A stretch of 64,000 nt of DNA from an uncultured Paracoccus sp. (GCF_937873615.1 NZ_CALMYP010000065.1:33542-97541); one strand, 5' to 3'. Counted from the first letter of the stretch, positions 27,894 to 38,097 are shown. Program-made: numbers and translations. Notes: a model not told the origin generated them from the letters alone.

Positions 27894-29474
27894 TCAGTTC
27901 GCCTGACGGCGCAGGAAGGCCGGGATTTCCGAGCTGCCGGTTTGCGAATCGTCGGCCAGCTCGTCGAATTCCGCATCCTGATTTCTCGGGCGGTGGGACA
28001 AAACACGTTCGTTCACGCGATCCGCAATCGACGCTGCCGAGGGCTTTTCGGCATTATGGCCGGCCATGCGCTCGATCATGCGACCAAGCCCGGCCATGCG
28101 GCTTTCATTGCGGGCAGGCGCCGCCGGCGCCGGATTGCGCGCCTGCGCCAAAGGGGCACGAGCGCCCGCGCCGAGCTGGGCTTCGGCGATACGGCGCATC
28201 CGTTCCAGCACATCGGCAGGCGGCGTGCCACGCGGGGCGGCACCGCTGCGCGGGGCGATGAAGTTCTCGGCCTCGTCGCCGATCGGATTGGCAGGGGCGC
28301 TGGCACGGCTCGTCTCGCGCGGCTGATAGGCCGGGGCCGGCATCTCGTCCTCGATCCGGGCAGTCGGGGCCTGCTCCTCGGTGCGGGCGACGGGCGGCGC
28401 GGCGCGGCGCGGCGGCAGGTCGTCCAGCTCGGCCCGGGTCTCGACCTCGGGCTGATGTGCAACTGCCTCGACCCGGCGACGGGGTGCGGGCGGGGCGGCT
28501 TCCTCGATTGCGGCGTCGATGCCGGTGGCGACGACCGACACGCGGATCGTGCCTTCCATCGACGGATCCAGCGTCGAGCCGACGATGATATTGGCGTCGC
28601 CATCGACCTTGTCGCGGATGATATTCGCGGCCTCGTCCAGTTCGAACAGCGTCAGGTCGGTGCTGCCGGTGATGTTGATCAGCACGCCCTTGGCGCCGTT
28701 CAGGCTGATCTCGTCCAGAAGCGGGTTGGCGATGGCCTTCTCGGCGGCCTGCACGGCGCGGTTTTCGCCGGTGGCCTCGCCGGTGCCCATCATCGCCTTG
28801 CCCATCTCGTCCATGACGGCGCGCACGTCGGCGAAATCGAGGTTGATCAGGCCCGGGCGCACCATCAGGTCGGTCACACCCTTGACGCCCTGATAGAGCA
28901 CGTCATCGGCCATGGCGAAGGCTTCGGTGAAGGTGGTCTTCTCATTCGCGAGGCGGAACAGGTTCTGGTTCGGAATGATGATCAGCGTATCGACATGCTT
29001 CTGCAGCTCGGCCACGCCGCTATCGGCCTGACGCATCCGCTTGGTGCCTTCGAACTGGAAGGGCTTGGTCACCACGCCGACGGTCAGGATGCCCATCTGG
29101 CGGGCGGCCTGGGCGATGATCGGGGCCGCGCCGGTGCCGGTGCCGCCGCCCATCCCGGCGGTGATGAAGCACATATGCGCGCCCTGCAGGTGATCGACGA
29201 TATCTTCGATCGTTTCCTCGGCGGCGCGGGCGCCGACTTCGGGCTTGGCGCCGGCACCGAGCCCCTCGGTCACTTTCGGACCCAGCTGGATGCGGCTTTC
29301 CGATTTCGACTGCTTGAGCGCCTGCGCGTCGGTATTGGCGACCACGAAAACGCAACCCTCAAGCTGCTGTTCGATCATGTTGTTGACCGCGTTGCCGCCC
29401 GCGCCACCGACACCGAACACGGTGATGCGCGGCTTCAGATCGTCGTCGTCGTTCATCATCAGATTGAGGTTCAT
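27894..29474 (-). CDS. ftsZ: Cell division protein FtsZ
   Basis: Tubulin-like GTPase that forms the Z ring. The 526-residue protein has the GTP-binding [11 protein letters not shown] near residue 20, the tubulin signature [10 protein letters not shown] near residue 112 and the GTPase T7 loop with [15 protein letters not shown] near residue 205. A long disordered Ala/Pro/Arg linker (residues 325-500) is typical of alphaproteobacteria and ends with [10 protein letters not shown], the FtsA-binding tail. Start 29474 ([21 protein letters not shown]) chosen because the conserved protein begins there; the upstream frame extends 22 codons. Confidence 0.97.
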   Translation of the reverse strand: MNLNLMMNDDDDLKPRITVFGVGGAGGNAVNNMIEQQLEGCVFVVANTDAQALKQSKSESRIQLGPKVTEGLGAGAKPEVGARAAEETIEDIVDHLQGAHMCFITAGMGGGTGTGAAPIIAQAARQMGILTVGVVTKPFQFEGTKRMRQADSGVAELQKHVDTLIIIPNQNLFRLANEKTTFTEAFAMADDVLYQGVKGVTDLMVRPGLINLDFADVRAVMDEMGKAMMGTGEATGENRAVQAAEKAIANPLLDEISLNGAKGVLINITGSTDLTLFELDEAANIIRDKVDGDANIIVGSTLDPSMEGTIRVSVVATGIDAAIEEAAPPAPRRRVEAVAHQPEVETRAELDDLPPRRAAPPVARTEEQAPTARIEDEMPAPAYQPRETSRASAPANPIGDEAENFIAPRSGAAPRGTPPADVLERMRRIAEAQLGAGARAPLAQARNPAPAAPARNESRMAGLGRMIERMAGHNAEKPSAASIADRVNERVLSHRPRNQDAEFDELADDSQTGSSEIPAFLRRQAN

Positions 29475-29695
29475 GGTTTCCGCCTGTTTTATCGCTACGT
29501 TCCGGGTCTTGTGCCCGACCGAATCCACCGTATTCGTCAAACTCTACCCAAGCCGGTGCCCAACGTCACCCGAAAAACACGATTCAACCCCAAAATCTTG
29601 TGGGCAATCCATGTGGTTCCGGCGGTATCTTGCCGACACCGCAGGATATAGCGGAGACCTCGAAAGCCGCCGCTACCAATGATTTCAGAGGCCTG

Positions 29696-31033
29696 TCACC
29701 AGTTGTTGCGAAACCAGCGATAGGCCCGGCGCAGGGAACGCCCCGGATAGTTTTCGGCAGGCATTTCGAAATCCCACCATTCGTCCTGCGGATGGGCGGC
29801 GAAAAGCGCCAGTCCGACGGTCGAAGCGAAGTTCGGACCGGTCAGTTGATGCGGCAGGCCCTGAATGCGCAGCGGCCGACCGATGCGCACATTGCGCCCC
29901 AGCATCCGCGCCGCCAGCCCGTCGAGACCGGGGATCTGGCTGCCGCCACCGGTCAGCACGACCTGCTGGCTGGGCATGTGGTCGAAGCCTGCGGCGTCAA
30001 GGATGGCCGCGACCTCCTCCAGAATTTCCTCGACCCGGGGGCGCATGATCCCGATCAGGTCGGCGCGGCTGACGCAGCGACGGTCGGTTTCCCAATCGCC
30101 GGTCTCGCCGCCCAACTCGATCAGGTCGCGGTCGTCGCGGCCGGTGGCCTCGACCCCGCCATTCAGCGTCTTCAACCGCTCGGCCACCGACAGCGGCACC
30201 CGCAGCCCCTTGGCGATATCCTGGGTCACCAGATCGCCGCCCATCGGCACGGCATCGGCAAAGATCATGTGCTTGCGCACGAAGATCGAGACGCCCGTGG
30301 CGCCCCCGCCCATATCGACGCAGGCCGCACCCAGTTCCTGCTCGTCCTCGACCAGCGAGGACAGCGCCGACATGTAAGAGCCAGAGGCCACGCCCGCCAG
30401 TTCCATGTCGCAGCGGCGGATGACGTGGATCAGGTTGTCGATGGCGTCGCCGTCGACGGTCAGCACATGCATGTCGACGCCGAGGTCCTGGCCCGAATGA
30501 TCGCGCGGGTCCATCAGGCCCGAGCGCCCGTCGACCATGAAATTCACCGGCTGCGCATGAAGCACCTGCCGACCGCGCCCAAAATTCGGCACCTCGCAGG
30601 ATGCCAGCACATGGGCGATATCGCCCTGCCCGACCTTGCCGTTCTTCAGCGGGATCTCTCCGGCCAGACCATAGGAAGCCGGGCGCGCGCCCGAGATGCA
30701 GGCGATGGCGTGATCGACGCGGACCCCGGCCAGCTTCTGGGCGGCCTGAACGGCGGTGCGGATGGCACGCTCGGTCTCGGCCATGGTCTCGATCTCGCCG
30801 AAACGCACCCCGCGCGAACGCGTGGTCGCCGCCCCGATGACACGGAAATTCGACTGCCCGGCCATGGGGCCGACCCCGTCGGTCTCGCGATAGATGCCGG
30901 GGCCGTCGAACTGCAGCACGAAACAGGCCACCTTCGAGCTGCCGATATCGAGAACCGCGATCACACCGCGCTGCAAGGCGGCCTGACGCATGTTCCGCAT
31001 CGCGCGCTGCTGTTGATAGATGTCCTTCATCAT
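29696..31033 (-). CDS. ftsA: Cell division protein FtsA
   Basis: Actin-like membrane tether for FtsZ. The 445-residue protein has the phosphate-1 loop VLDIGSSKVACFVL near residue 25, the phosphate-2 loop CVDMGGGATGVSIF near residue 240 and the adenosine motif VVLTGGGSQIPGLDGLA near residue 355. The C-terminal Arg-rich amphipathic tail (SLRRAYRWFRNNW) is the membrane-targeting helix. It lies 12 bp after ftsQ; 221 bp separates it from ftsZ, space enough for an ftsZ promoter. Confidence 0.96.
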   Translation of the reverse strand: MMKDIYQQQRAMRNMRQAALQRGVIAVLDIGSSKVACFVLQFDGPGIYRETDGVGPMAGQSNFRVIGAATTRSRGVRFGEIETMAETERAIRTAVQAAQKLAGVRVDHAIACISGARPASYGLAGEIPLKNGKVGQGDIAHVLASCEVPNFGRGRQVLHAQPVNFMVDGRSGLMDPRDHSGQDLGVDMHVLTVDGDAIDNLIHVIRRCDMELAGVASGSYMSALSSLVEDEQELGAACVDMGGGATGVSIFVRKHMIFADAVPMGGDLVTQDIAKGLRVPLSVAERLKTLNGGVEATGRDDRDLIELGGETGDWETDRRCVSRADLIGIMRPRVEEILEEVAAILDAAGFDHMPSQQVVLTGGGSQIPGLDGLAARMLGRNVRIGRPLRIQGLPHQLTGPNFASTVGLALFAAHPQDEWWDFEMPAENYPGRSLRRAYRWFRNNW

Positions 31034-31045
31034 CCGCCCTCGCCC

Positions 31046-32008
31046 TCAGCTTTTCTTGTCTTTTTGCGGGATCTCGCGCCCATCCGGGCCCAGCAGAGGC
31101 TGGCCGCGCAGTGCACGGATCTCGTTTAGCGCGTTGATTCCGATCCGCGCCACCGGCCTTGTGCCGTCACGCAGGTCCACCACCGCGACATCGCGGCCCA
31201 GCAGATCCTCGGCCCCGTCGAGCGCGATCAGCCGTTCCAGCGCCCCCACCGCGCCCTCGGCCGGCAGCAGGATGCGCTGCCCGCGATCCAGCACCAGATC
31301 CCAGCGGCGTTCACCCACCCGTTGCAGGCCGCGAAGCCGGGGCAGCAGCGGACCGGCGGCGCTGAAGATCTGGATCGCCTCGGCACTGGCCTTGTCGGCG
31401 CCCTCGCCCGCGATCAGCGGCAGTTCCGCGCGCACCGAGCGTTCGGTGACCGAAGCGACGCGATGGCCCTGCTCGTCCAGCATCTCGATCCCGCGGGCAT
31501 GACGCCAGAGCATGACCGGCTTGCGCTCGATCACCGTCGCCGCCAGCACCCCGTCGGGCTTGATGCGCAGCTCGACATCCTTGACCGCGTCCAGCATCAG
31601 AATGTCGCGGCGCAGCTGATCCAGGTCGATATCGAAGCTCGATGCCGGCAGGTCCACCGGCAGCATCATCCTGAGCGCCTTGTCGACCGGCCCCGACGCG
31701 CCGTCGATGGTCATGACCTTGACCATGAACTGCTCTCGATTCTGCACCGCCTCGACCATGCCGGTCAGACCGCCGGCCAGACTGGCGCGGCGGTCGTCAT
31801 CCGACAGCCACAGCAACGCGGTAAAGGCCAGCAGGAAGGCCGGCACGCCGATCCGCATCAGCCGCCGGAAATAGGGCGTTAGCCACATCCGCTGCAGCCG
31901 GTAGGCCAGCCGCGACGGCGCCGGATCGCGCTTCGGCTTCGCCGCCGGCTGCTGCGGGCGCGGCCAGCCCTTGCGGGGCGGCGTCGGCTGCGGAGAGAAA
32001 CCCTGCAT
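31046..32008 (-). CDS. ftsQ: Cell division protein FtsQ
   Basis: Bitopic divisome protein of 320 residues. A Pro/Arg-rich cytoplasmic N-terminus (residues 1-50) is followed by one membrane helix (GVPAFLLAFTALLWL) and a periplasmic POTRA domain beginning near FMVKVMTIDGASG. The start at 32008 (MQGFSPQPTPPRKG) is chosen; the frame stays open far upstream inside ddl but that sequence is unrelated. It is 11 bp after the ddl stop. Confidence 0.92.
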   Translation of the reverse strand: MQGFSPQPTPPRKGWPRPQQPAAKPKRDPAPSRLAYRLQRMWLTPYFRRLMRIGVPAFLLAFTALLWLSDDDRRASLAGGLTGMVEAVQNREQFMVKVMTIDGASGPVDKALRMMLPVDLPASSFDIDLDQLRRDILMLDAVKDVELRIKPDGVLAATVIERKPVMLWRHARGIEMLDEQGHRVASVTERSVRAELPLIAGEGADKASAEAIQIFSAAGPLLPRLRGLQRVGERRWDLVLDRGQRILLPAEGAVGALERLIALDGAEDLLGRDVAVVDLRDGTRPVARIGINALNEIRALRGQPLLGPDGREIPQKDKKS

Positions 32009-32019
32009 ATGATCCTGAT

Positions 32020-32943
32020 CTAGGCCCTGCACAGCGCATCCTCGACCAGCCATTTGCACAGGGCGGGGAAATCCATCCCCACCGCCGCCGCCTGTTCGGG
32101 CGCCAGCGAGGTCGGGGTCATGCCGGGCTGGGTATTGGTTTCCAGAAGGTAAAGCCCATCCAACCCGCGCGCCTCGTCCCAGCGGAAATCGGTTCGGCTG
32201 AGGCCCGCACAGCCAAGCGCCCGATGCGCGCGCAGCGCGTAATCCAGACAGGCCGCCGTGATATCCGCCGGAATATCGGCCGGGATCACATGGCGCGAGC
32301 CGCCGGTCTTGTATTTGGCGTCGTAATCGTACCAGCCCTCGGTCACGATATCGGTCACCCCGAGCGCCCGGTCGCCCAGAACGGCGGTGGTCAGTTCGCG
32401 CCCCGGCACATAGGTCTCGACCATCACCATCTCGGGCATCTGTTCGCCGATCTGCGCAGGGCCGTTGGCGCCGTCCTGCACGATATAGATGCCGACGCTC
32501 GATCCTTCGGCATTCGGCTTCACCACATAGGGCGGCGGCAGCGGATGGGTTTTCCGGGCGATCTCGGTCGGCACGATGATGCTTTCGACCACCGGCAGCC
32601 CGGCATCGCGGTAAACCTGCTTCGAGCGCGTCTTGTCCATCGCCAGTGCCGAGGCCAGCACCCCGGAATGGGTATAGGGAATGCGCAGCCATTCGAGGAT
32701 GCCCTGAACGCAGCCATCCTCGCCCCAGCGGCCATGCAGGGCGTTGAAGACGACATCGGGCGCGGCCTCGGCCAGCCGCGCGGGCAGGTCCGCCCCCGCG
32801 TCGATCTCGGTGACCTCATAGCCCGCCTGCCGCAGCGCCTTGGCGCATTCCGCCCCCGAAGACAGCGACACCTCGCGCTCTGCCGAGGGGCCGCCCTTGA
32901 GGACTGCGACTTTCGGGGCTGCCCTGCTCGACTCGCCCGCCAA
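32020..32943 (-). CDS. ddl: D-alanine--D-alanine ligase
   Basis: ATP-grasp ligase making D-Ala-D-Ala for peptidoglycan. The 307-residue protein starts with [20 protein letters not shown] (N-terminal Rossmann-like domain). It has the ATP-grasp segment [18 protein letters not shown] near residue 145 and the C-terminal [20 protein letters not shown] with metal ligands near residue 270. It is the first gene of the ddl-ftsQ-ftsA run. Confidence 0.96.
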   Translation of the reverse strand: MAGESSRAAPKVAVLKGGPSAEREVSLSSGAECAKALRQAGYEVTEIDAGADLPARLAEAAPDVVFNALHGRWGEDGCVQGILEWLRIPYTHSGVLASALAMDKTRSKQVYRDAGLPVVESIIVPTEIARKTHPLPPPYVVKPNAEGSSVGIYIVQDGANGPAQIGEQMPEMVMVETYVPGRELTTAVLGDRALGVTDIVTEGWYDYDAKYKTGGSRHVIPADIPADITAACLDYALRAHRALGCAGLSRTDFRWDEARGLDGLYLLETNTQPGMTPTSLAPEQAAAVGMDFPALCKWLVEDALCRA

Positions 32944-33052
32944 TTTCGCCTTTCTGCCCGGTTGATCCCGGGTCCGGTTCGCCGCCCGGGTTGTCCCGGG
33001 TCATGCCTGTATCCGGCGATTCTAGCGAAGCATTGCGAATCAGGGAAGGGGC

Positions 33053-33925
33053 TTATGCGCCTCGGGGCGAAATTCCTGCCTGTTCGGCGATCCCGCGCAG
33101 GACATGGCGCAGCCCGTCCCGGCCTGCGGCCCGCCAGCCCAGAGCCTCCAGCCGGTCGGTGCGCATGGCGTTATAGCCGCTGGCATCGGCGCGTTCGGGC
33201 AGCGTCCCGACGATCCCGGTCACCGCCTGCCACTCAGTCAGCAGGTCGCGCCGGTCCAGAAGCAGGTCCGAGACATTATAAATCCCCTCTGCCCCCGCCA
33301 GCCCCAGCCGGACCGCAGCGGCAAGATCGTCGCCCAGAACCTCGGTCCCGGCGCGGGGCGCAATCGGGCGCCCGGCAGCGAAATCGTCAAAAGGATCGGC
33401 CCATTTGTGCCGCTGTCCCGGCCCCGGCACCCCGTAAACACCCGTCGCCCGCAGCACCGTGGCCGGTTGGCCAGAGGCCAGCAGCGCCTGTTCGGCGGCC
33501 AGTTTCGCCTGCCCATAAAGCGTGTCCGGGTGGCATTCCATATCCTCGGTCAATGCCCCCGGCTGAGGCCCATATACCGCCCGGGTCGAGATGAAGACGA
33601 CCCACGCCCCGGCCTGCCGCGCCGCCTCGAACAGTCGCAGCGAACCGTCGAGATTGCGCTGCAAGAAGCCCTGCGCGTCGTCCCCCTCGCCACCGCGATA
33701 GCGACCGGGGATATGATCGAAGGCCGCATGGACGATGGCATCGAGCCCCGCGAGTTGGGGCGTAGCCGCGCCGAGATCGTAGGGCAGATCCGCCACCTGC
33801 CCATCGAAGAAACCCATGCGCGGCGGATTGCGCGTCATCACCGTCACCTCATGCCCGTCGCGCAACAGGCCGTTGACGATAAAACGCCCGACCAGCCCGG
33901 TGCCGCCGGTGACCGCGACCCTCAT
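33053..33925 (-). CDS. NAD-dependent epimerase/dehydratase family protein
   Basis: A 290-residue extended short-chain dehydrogenase with Rossmann motif VTGGTGLVGRFIVNGLL at residues 4-20 and the catalytic YGQAK motif (DTLYGQAKLAAEQAL, near residue 140) intact; FISTRAVYG precedes it. The substrate is not evident; nucleotide-sugar modification is typical for the family. Its start overlaps the stop of the glycosyltransferase by 4 bp, so both probably act on the same envelope glycan or glycoside. Confidence 0.88.
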   Translation of the reverse strand: MRVAVTGGTGLVGRFIVNGLLRDGHEVTVMTRNPPRMGFFDGQVADLPYDLGAATPQLAGLDAIVHAAFDHIPGRYRGGEGDDAQGFLQRNLDGSLRLFEAARQAGAWVVFISTRAVYGPQPGALTEDMECHPDTLYGQAKLAAEQALLASGQPATVLRATGVYGVPGPGQRHKWADPFDDFAAGRPIAPRAGTEVLGDDLAAAVRLGLAGAEGIYNVSDLLLDRRDLLTEWQAVTGIVGTLPERADASGYNAMRTDRLEALGWRAAGRDGLRHVLRGIAEQAGISPRGA

Positions 33926-34755
33926 GCGGGCGCGGGCAGGCTGGCGATATCCAGCCTCGGCCCCTGCCCCGCGAACCCGCGCCAGATGTCGATCAGCGGG
34001 CGCAGACGCCCGGCCTTCTCATGGTCCTGCCAGGGCTTTTCGTATTGGTAATGCAGGATGTGGATCTCCTCCCACGACCACAGGTCGGGCATATTGAACC
34101 AGACATATTGCAGCATGTTGTAGAAGACCGGCAGCCCGTGCCAGTCGGGGAAGAAGCTTTCCAGGAAGGTCTGATCGGTGCGCCGCCAGAACATGCCGGG
34201 CCGGTCCAGCCGGTCCAGCATGAGTTGAAACGTCTCCGCCGAGGGCTGCGCCGTGAACACGCCAGAGTTCAGGCGGTGAAAATCCGTGAGGCTTTCATAG
34301 ACATTCGGCGCGGCGCAGAATTCGGGATAGGCGAACAGCTTGTCGCAATTCCTCAGCATCACCGCATCGGCGTCGATGAAGACCACGGCCTCGTATTCGA
34401 CCAACTGCCACAGCCGCAGCTTGGCGAAATTGTCCAGGGGCGTATGGAAAGGCGGCTTCACGCCCTTGGTAAATGCCGCGCGGGCGTGAAGCGCCTCGCG
34501 GGCATGGGTGGCGTTGAATTCGGTCGAGGTGTCCAGCAGATCCACCCCGATCAGCCGCGCCCCAACCTGTCGCAGCGGTTCCAGCCCGGCCTCGGGCACG
34601 GCGGTATGCAGCACCACGCAATCGGCCCCGGTTCCGGTGGCCTTGATCGAGTTCACCAATGCCAGCGCCCCAAGCGCGTAATCGGCATTGGTAGCCAGCG
34701 TGACATAGGCGAAACGGCTGGCGGGCGGGCCTTCCGGCATCAGACCGACGGACAT
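33922..34755 (-). CDS. GT8-like glycosyltransferase (glycogenin-type)
   Basis: A 277-residue GT-A fold protein. FAYVTLATNADYALGALALVNSI at residues 14-36 is the nucleotide-sugar-binding start, and EAVVFIDADAVMLRNCDKLF near residue 125 carries the metal-binding DxD motif (FIDADAV). YESLTDFHRLNSGVF and HILHYQ follow, as in glycogenin-like enzymes. The start is ATG 34755 with the reading frame open far upstream. It heads a two-gene unit with the epimerase, placed between ddl and murB. Substrate unknown. Confidence 0.85.
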   Translation of the reverse strand: MSVGLMPEGPPASRFAYVTLATNADYALGALALVNSIKATGTGADCVVLHTAVPEAGLEPLRQVGARLIGVDLLDTSTEFNATHAREALHARAAFTKGVKPPFHTPLDNFAKLRLWQLVEYEAVVFIDADAVMLRNCDKLFAYPEFCAAPNVYESLTDFHRLNSGVFTAQPSAETFQLMLDRLDRPGMFWRRTDQTFLESFFPDWHGLPVFYNMLQYVWFNMPDLWSWEEIHILHYQYEKPWQDHEKAGRLRPLIDIWRGFAGQGPRLDIASLPAPA

Positions 34756-34875
34756 GTGACCTCCTGCATGCTGGCGGCCCTTGCTATGGGCCGCGCGCGA
34801 TTGATACTGCAAGCGACCGCCCGCCCGCAAACCCTTCCCGGCAGCAGCCCCGCCCGCCACGATGACAGGACCCGC

Positions 34876-35532
34876 ATGGATCTGAACACCATCTTCCGCG
34901 AATTCATCACGCTTTTCGTGGTCATCGACCCGATCGGCTCGATCCCGGTCTTCCTGTTCGCGACGAAATACGTGCCGCGCGCCCTGCATCGCCGCTTTGC
35001 CATCCGCGCGGTGGCCGTGGCGACGGCGGTGCTGCTCGGGTTCCTGTTCTTCGGCCAGCTGGTGCTGGAGGCGATGGGGCTGCGCCTCGGTTCCTTCCAG
35101 ATCGCCGGGGGAATCGTGCTCTTCATCTTCGCGATGACGATGATCTTCGGCGATAGCAAACCCCAGCGTGAGATCGAGGAAGCCGAACGCGACCACCTGG
35201 AAGGCGCGGTCTTTCCGCTGGCGATCCCTTCCATCGCCTCGCCCGGAGCCATGCTGGGCGTCGTCGTTCTGACCGACAACCATCAGAATTCGTTCGGAGA
35301 TCAGCTAATTACAGCCGGCGCCCTGCTGGTCGTGCTGGCGATCACCCTGGCGCTGCTTCTGGCGGCGACCCGGGTCTATAAATATATAGGCAATACCGGA
35401 GCGAACATCATCAGCCGGGTGATGGGCATGCTGCTGGCCGCTGTCGCGGTCGATGCCATCCTGGGCGGCATGGATGTCATGGGGCTGGCCAATGTGGTCG
35501 GTGGCGCAGGCGAGATGCTGGCACCGAATTAG
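34876..35532 (+). CDS. MarC family integral membrane protein
   Basis: A 218-residue membrane protein with about six hydrophobic segments (residues 8-25, 45-65, 75-90, 118-138, 145-165, 185-205). Signature pieces are FITLFVVIDPIGSIPVF at the N-terminus and FPLAIPSIASPGAMLGVVVL near residue 115. MarC proteins were named for the multiple-antibiotic-resistance locus, but no transport role has been established for the family. The ATG at 34876 starts right at the conserved region. It runs against both flanking genes, so it is transcribed alone. Confidence 0.9.
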   Translation: MDLNTIFREFITLFVVIDPIGSIPVFLFATKYVPRALHRRFAIRAVAVATAVLLGFLFFGQLVLEAMGLRLGSFQIAGGIVLFIFAMTMIFGDSKPQREIEEAERDHLEGAVFPLAIPSIASPGAMLGVVVLTDNHQNSFGDQLITAGALLVVLAITLALLLAATRVYKYIGNTGANIISRVMGMLLAAVAVDAILGGMDVMGLANVVGGAGEMLAPN

Positions 35533-35538
35533 CCGGTC

Positions 35539-36462
35539 TCAGGCGGGATCGCCGATGCGGATCACTTCCCATTGCAACTCGTGGCCCGAGCTTTCGCGGA
35601 CGCGGGTGCGGACCAACTCGCCCAATTCCTCCAGTTCCGCCGCCGTAGCGCCGCCGGCGTTCAGCAGGAAATTCGGATGTTTTTCAGACATTTGCGCCCC
35701 GCCGAGGCGATAGCCGCGCAGGCCCGCTTCCTCGATCAGTTTCCAGGCCTTCAATTCGTGCGTGTCGTCCTCGCGCCCGGTGGAGCTATAGCCGGCGGGG
35801 TTGCGGAAGGTCGAGCCGGCGGTGCGGTCCTTCGTCGGCTGGGTGGCGTCGCGCCTGGCCAGTTGATCTTCCATTTTCGCGTGCAATTGCTGGGGATCGC
35901 CGCGTTCCGCGCGGAAGCGGGCCTGGGTCAGAACCCAGCCCTCGGGCAAGTCGCTGTGGCGATAGGCGAAGCCCAGATCCCGGGGCGAGAGCGTCACCAT
36001 GCGACCGTCGCGGGTCACCGCCTGGGCGTCGATCAGGTGGTCGGCGACATAGCTGCCATAGCAGCCGGCATTCATGCGCAGCGCGCCGCCGATGCTGCCG
36101 GGAATGGTGCGCAGGAAGGTCAGATCGAAGCCCGCATCGGCCGCCTTCCGCGCCACATGCGCATCCAGCGCCGCCGCCCCGACGATCACGGTTTCATCAG
36201 CGAAATCAATGCCATTAAAGCCGCGCCCCAGCCGCACCACGACCCCGCGAATGCCGCCGTCGCGCACGATGAGGTTCGAGCCGACACCGATTGGAAAGAC
36301 CGGCATGGCGGGGTCGAGATCCTTGAGGAAGGCGGCCAGATCCTGCGCATCTGCGGGCTGGAACAGCCAGTCGGCGGGGCCGCCGACGCGCAGCCAGGTC
36401 AGCCCGTCCAGCGGGCGGTCAGGGGTCAGGGCGCCGCGCGGCGTGGGAAGGTCGATGCTCAT
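35539..36462 (-). CDS. murB: UDP-N-acetylenolpyruvoylglucosamine reductase
   Basis: FAD enzyme that reduces UDP-GlcNAc-enolpyruvate in peptidoglycan synthesis. The 307-residue protein has the FAD-binding block [21 protein letters not shown] near residue 58, [17 protein letters not shown] near residue 124 and AGSTFRNP near residue 216, plus the C-terminal [10 protein letters not shown]. Neighbours to the left belong to the division cluster. In many relatives murC/murG continue upstream; here the accessory cluster begins instead. Confidence 0.96.
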   Translation of the reverse strand: MSIDLPTPRGALTPDRPLDGLTWLRVGGPADWLFQPADAQDLAAFLKDLDPAMPVFPIGVGSNLIVRDGGIRGVVVRLGRGFNGIDFADETVIVGAAALDAHVARKAADAGFDLTFLRTIPGSIGGALRMNAGCYGSYVADHLIDAQAVTRDGRMVTLSPRDLGFAYRHSDLPEGWVLTQARFRAERGDPQQLHAKMEDQLARRDATQPTKDRTAGSTFRNPAGYSSTGREDDTHELKAWKLIEEAGLRGYRLGGAQMSEKHPNFLLNAGGATAAELEELGELVRTRVRESSGHELQWEVIRIGDPA

Positions 36463-36854
36463 GCCCCAAGCTGGTAGCCAGCCCGGCGCGAGGCGTCAAC
36501 ATCGCGCGCAACGGCAGCGTCCGCAGCCCGGCGCAACAGAGCCGGCGCGAGGGCGGATTCGGCCCGCAATTGCTGGATTTTCGAGGGGATTATTGCGTGC
36601 ATTTCGCGTACATACCCCGTGCATATCCCGTCGATACGACGACAGGCCGCAATCATGCCGGCATGAGGCGAGATTTCGGGGACAGGGCTGCATCCTGACC
36701 GGGCCGGCCCCGGCGTCGGGGCAGGACCGGAAGACCGGCCCGAAAGCCGGCTTTGCGCAGTATCGCATCGCGCCGACAGAATCTCTTTGCATTCGTATGC
36801 AGTAACGATAGTATCCCGGCAGAGCTTTACCCAACAGCGTCAGCGAGGTGCAGA
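36463..36854. other. Intergenic region (392 bp) with promoter and operator for the 36855 gene
   Basis: No protein or RNA gene is seen. The left half up to about 36670 contains short TGCAT-like elements (near 36597 and 36619). The region ends with the 36787-36802 near-palindrome, about 50 bp before the ATG at 36855, probably overlapping or flanking a promoter. A GC-rich stem potential lies near 36690-36760. This is the boundary between the murB end of the division block and the accessory catabolic cluster. Confidence 0.6.
36787..36802. promoter_or_regulatory. Candidate LacI operator, copy 1
   Basis: TTGCATTCGTATGCAG. The core TTGCATTCGTATGCA is identical to the site at 39219. It is a near-palindrome (TGCAT-TCGT-ATGCA) about 50 bp before the 36855 start codon. 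LacI-family operators are typically 14-16 bp palindromes with a central CG, as here. Confidence 0.75.
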
Positions 36855-38036
36855 ATGGCCAGTGAGGACAAGACAGGCGGCAAGGAGGAGGCGCGCGGCG
36901 CCAGACAGGCATCCGAGCCGGTCTTGCAGGTCGAACGGCGCGACTTCATCGAACTGGTTCCCGACGGCCGCAAGCGGGTTCAACCGATGCAGGGTTTCGA
37001 CGACATCTATACCGATATCGTCGATTACATCATCCGCTGCACCCACAAGATCTGGGACGAGCGCGATATCGGGCTGATCTATACCCATTACACGCATAAC
37101 TGCGTGCTCTATGGCACCATGGGCACGATCTATGACCGCGAGGATGTGGTGCGCGACACCATCCAGCGCCTGGTCAGCCTGCCCGAGAGGCGCGGCATGG
37201 CCACCCATGTCATCTGGGGCGGCAACGATCAGGACGGGTTCTATACCTCGCATCTGGTCACCGGCTCGGGCCGGCATACGCAGCATGGTCATTACGGCCC
37301 GCCCACGGGTCGCAATTTCGTCTCGCGGACCATCGCCGATTGCATGGTCCATGCCAACAAGATCTATCGCGAATGGGTGGTCTCGGACCAGATGGCGATC
37401 ATCCAGCAGCTCGGGCTGGACCCCCATGCCTTCGCCGAGAAGGTTGCGAAACGGCTGTTCGACAAGGGGCTGGTCAATATCGATATCGGCGAGAACCGGC
37501 GCATGCTGGGGCAATATCCGCCCGATGCGGATGCCGATCTGAGCATTGCCAACACGGATCTGGAGCGCGAGACGCTGCAATGGCTGCACGCGGTCTGGAA
37601 CCAGCGGATGCTGGGCCGGATCAAGGATGTCTATGCCGAGACCTGCCAGTATCACGGCCCGCTGATGGTCGAACTTTACGGGATCGCGGCGGTCACCCAT
37701 CAGACGCTGGGGCTCATAGGTTCCCTGCCCGATGCGCGCTTCCGACCGCAGCATATCTGCTCGACCCCCTGCGAGGAGGGCGGCACCAAGGTCGCGGTGC
37801 GCTGGATCCTTGAGGGGCATCACCTCGGTTACGGGCTGCTGCACGAGTTGGGAGAGCCGACCGGCAAGCATGTGCAGATCATGGGGATCAGCCATTTCCA
37901 CTACAAGAACGGCAAAATCGTCGACGAATGGCGCGTCTATGACGAGTTGTCGATCCTGATGCAGGTGAAGCTGGCGCAGATGGCCGACACGCCGGCGGCG
38001 CAGCCCGCGCCGCAAGCGGAAGCACAGGAAGACTGA
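36855..38036 (+). CDS. Double NTF2/SnoaL-fold protein (ester cyclase-like), cluster A
   Basis: A 393-residue soluble protein with two NTF2-like domains. The first covers roughly residues 45-190 and contains DYIIRCTHKIWDERDIGLIYTHY, then a conserved ADC and YREWVVSDQ. The second covers about 225-370, with HAVWNQRMLGRIKDVYAETC and KHVQIMGISHFHYKNGKIVDEW. The fold often binds small hydrophobic molecules or catalyses cyclisation and dehydration; no catalytic residue is certain here. It closely resembles the two genes at 46865 and 47833. The tail (residues 375-393) is Ala/Pro/Gln-rich. An operator-like site precedes it. Start ATG 36855. Confidence 0.8.
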   Translation: MASEDKTGGKEEARGARQASEPVLQVERRDFIELVPDGRKRVQPMQGFDDIYTDIVDYIIRCTHKIWDERDIGLIYTHYTHNCVLYGTMGTIYDREDVVRDTIQRLVSLPERRGMATHVIWGGNDQDGFYTSHLVTGSGRHTQHGHYGPPTGRNFVSRTIADCMVHANKIYREWVVSDQMAIIQQLGLDPHAFAEKVAKRLFDKGLVNIDIGENRRMLGQYPPDADADLSIANTDLERETLQWLHAVWNQRMLGRIKDVYAETCQYHGPLMVELYGIAAVTHQTLGLIGSLPDARFRPQHICSTPCEEGGTKVAVRWILEGHHLGYGLLHELGEPTGKHVQIMGISHFHYKNGKIVDEWRVYDELSILMQVKLAQMADTPAAQPAPQAEAQED

Positions 38037-38054
38037 ACCCCGGACTCCCCGACT

Positions 38055-38090
38055 GCCCGGCGCGCATATGAATGCCGCCGGGCTTTTTTT
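38055..38090 (+). terminator. Rho-independent terminator after the 36855 gene
   Basis: Stem GCCCGGCG/CGCCGGGC with a 13-base loop, then seven T's (38084-38090), 19 bp past the stop codon. Confidence 0.88.
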
Positions 38091-38097
38091 GTTCGGA

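Noticed and set aside
36590-36640. Further TGCAT-like elements upstream of the 36855 gene
   Set aside because: They do not reproduce the palindrome at 36787 and 39219; they may be chance or weak half sites.
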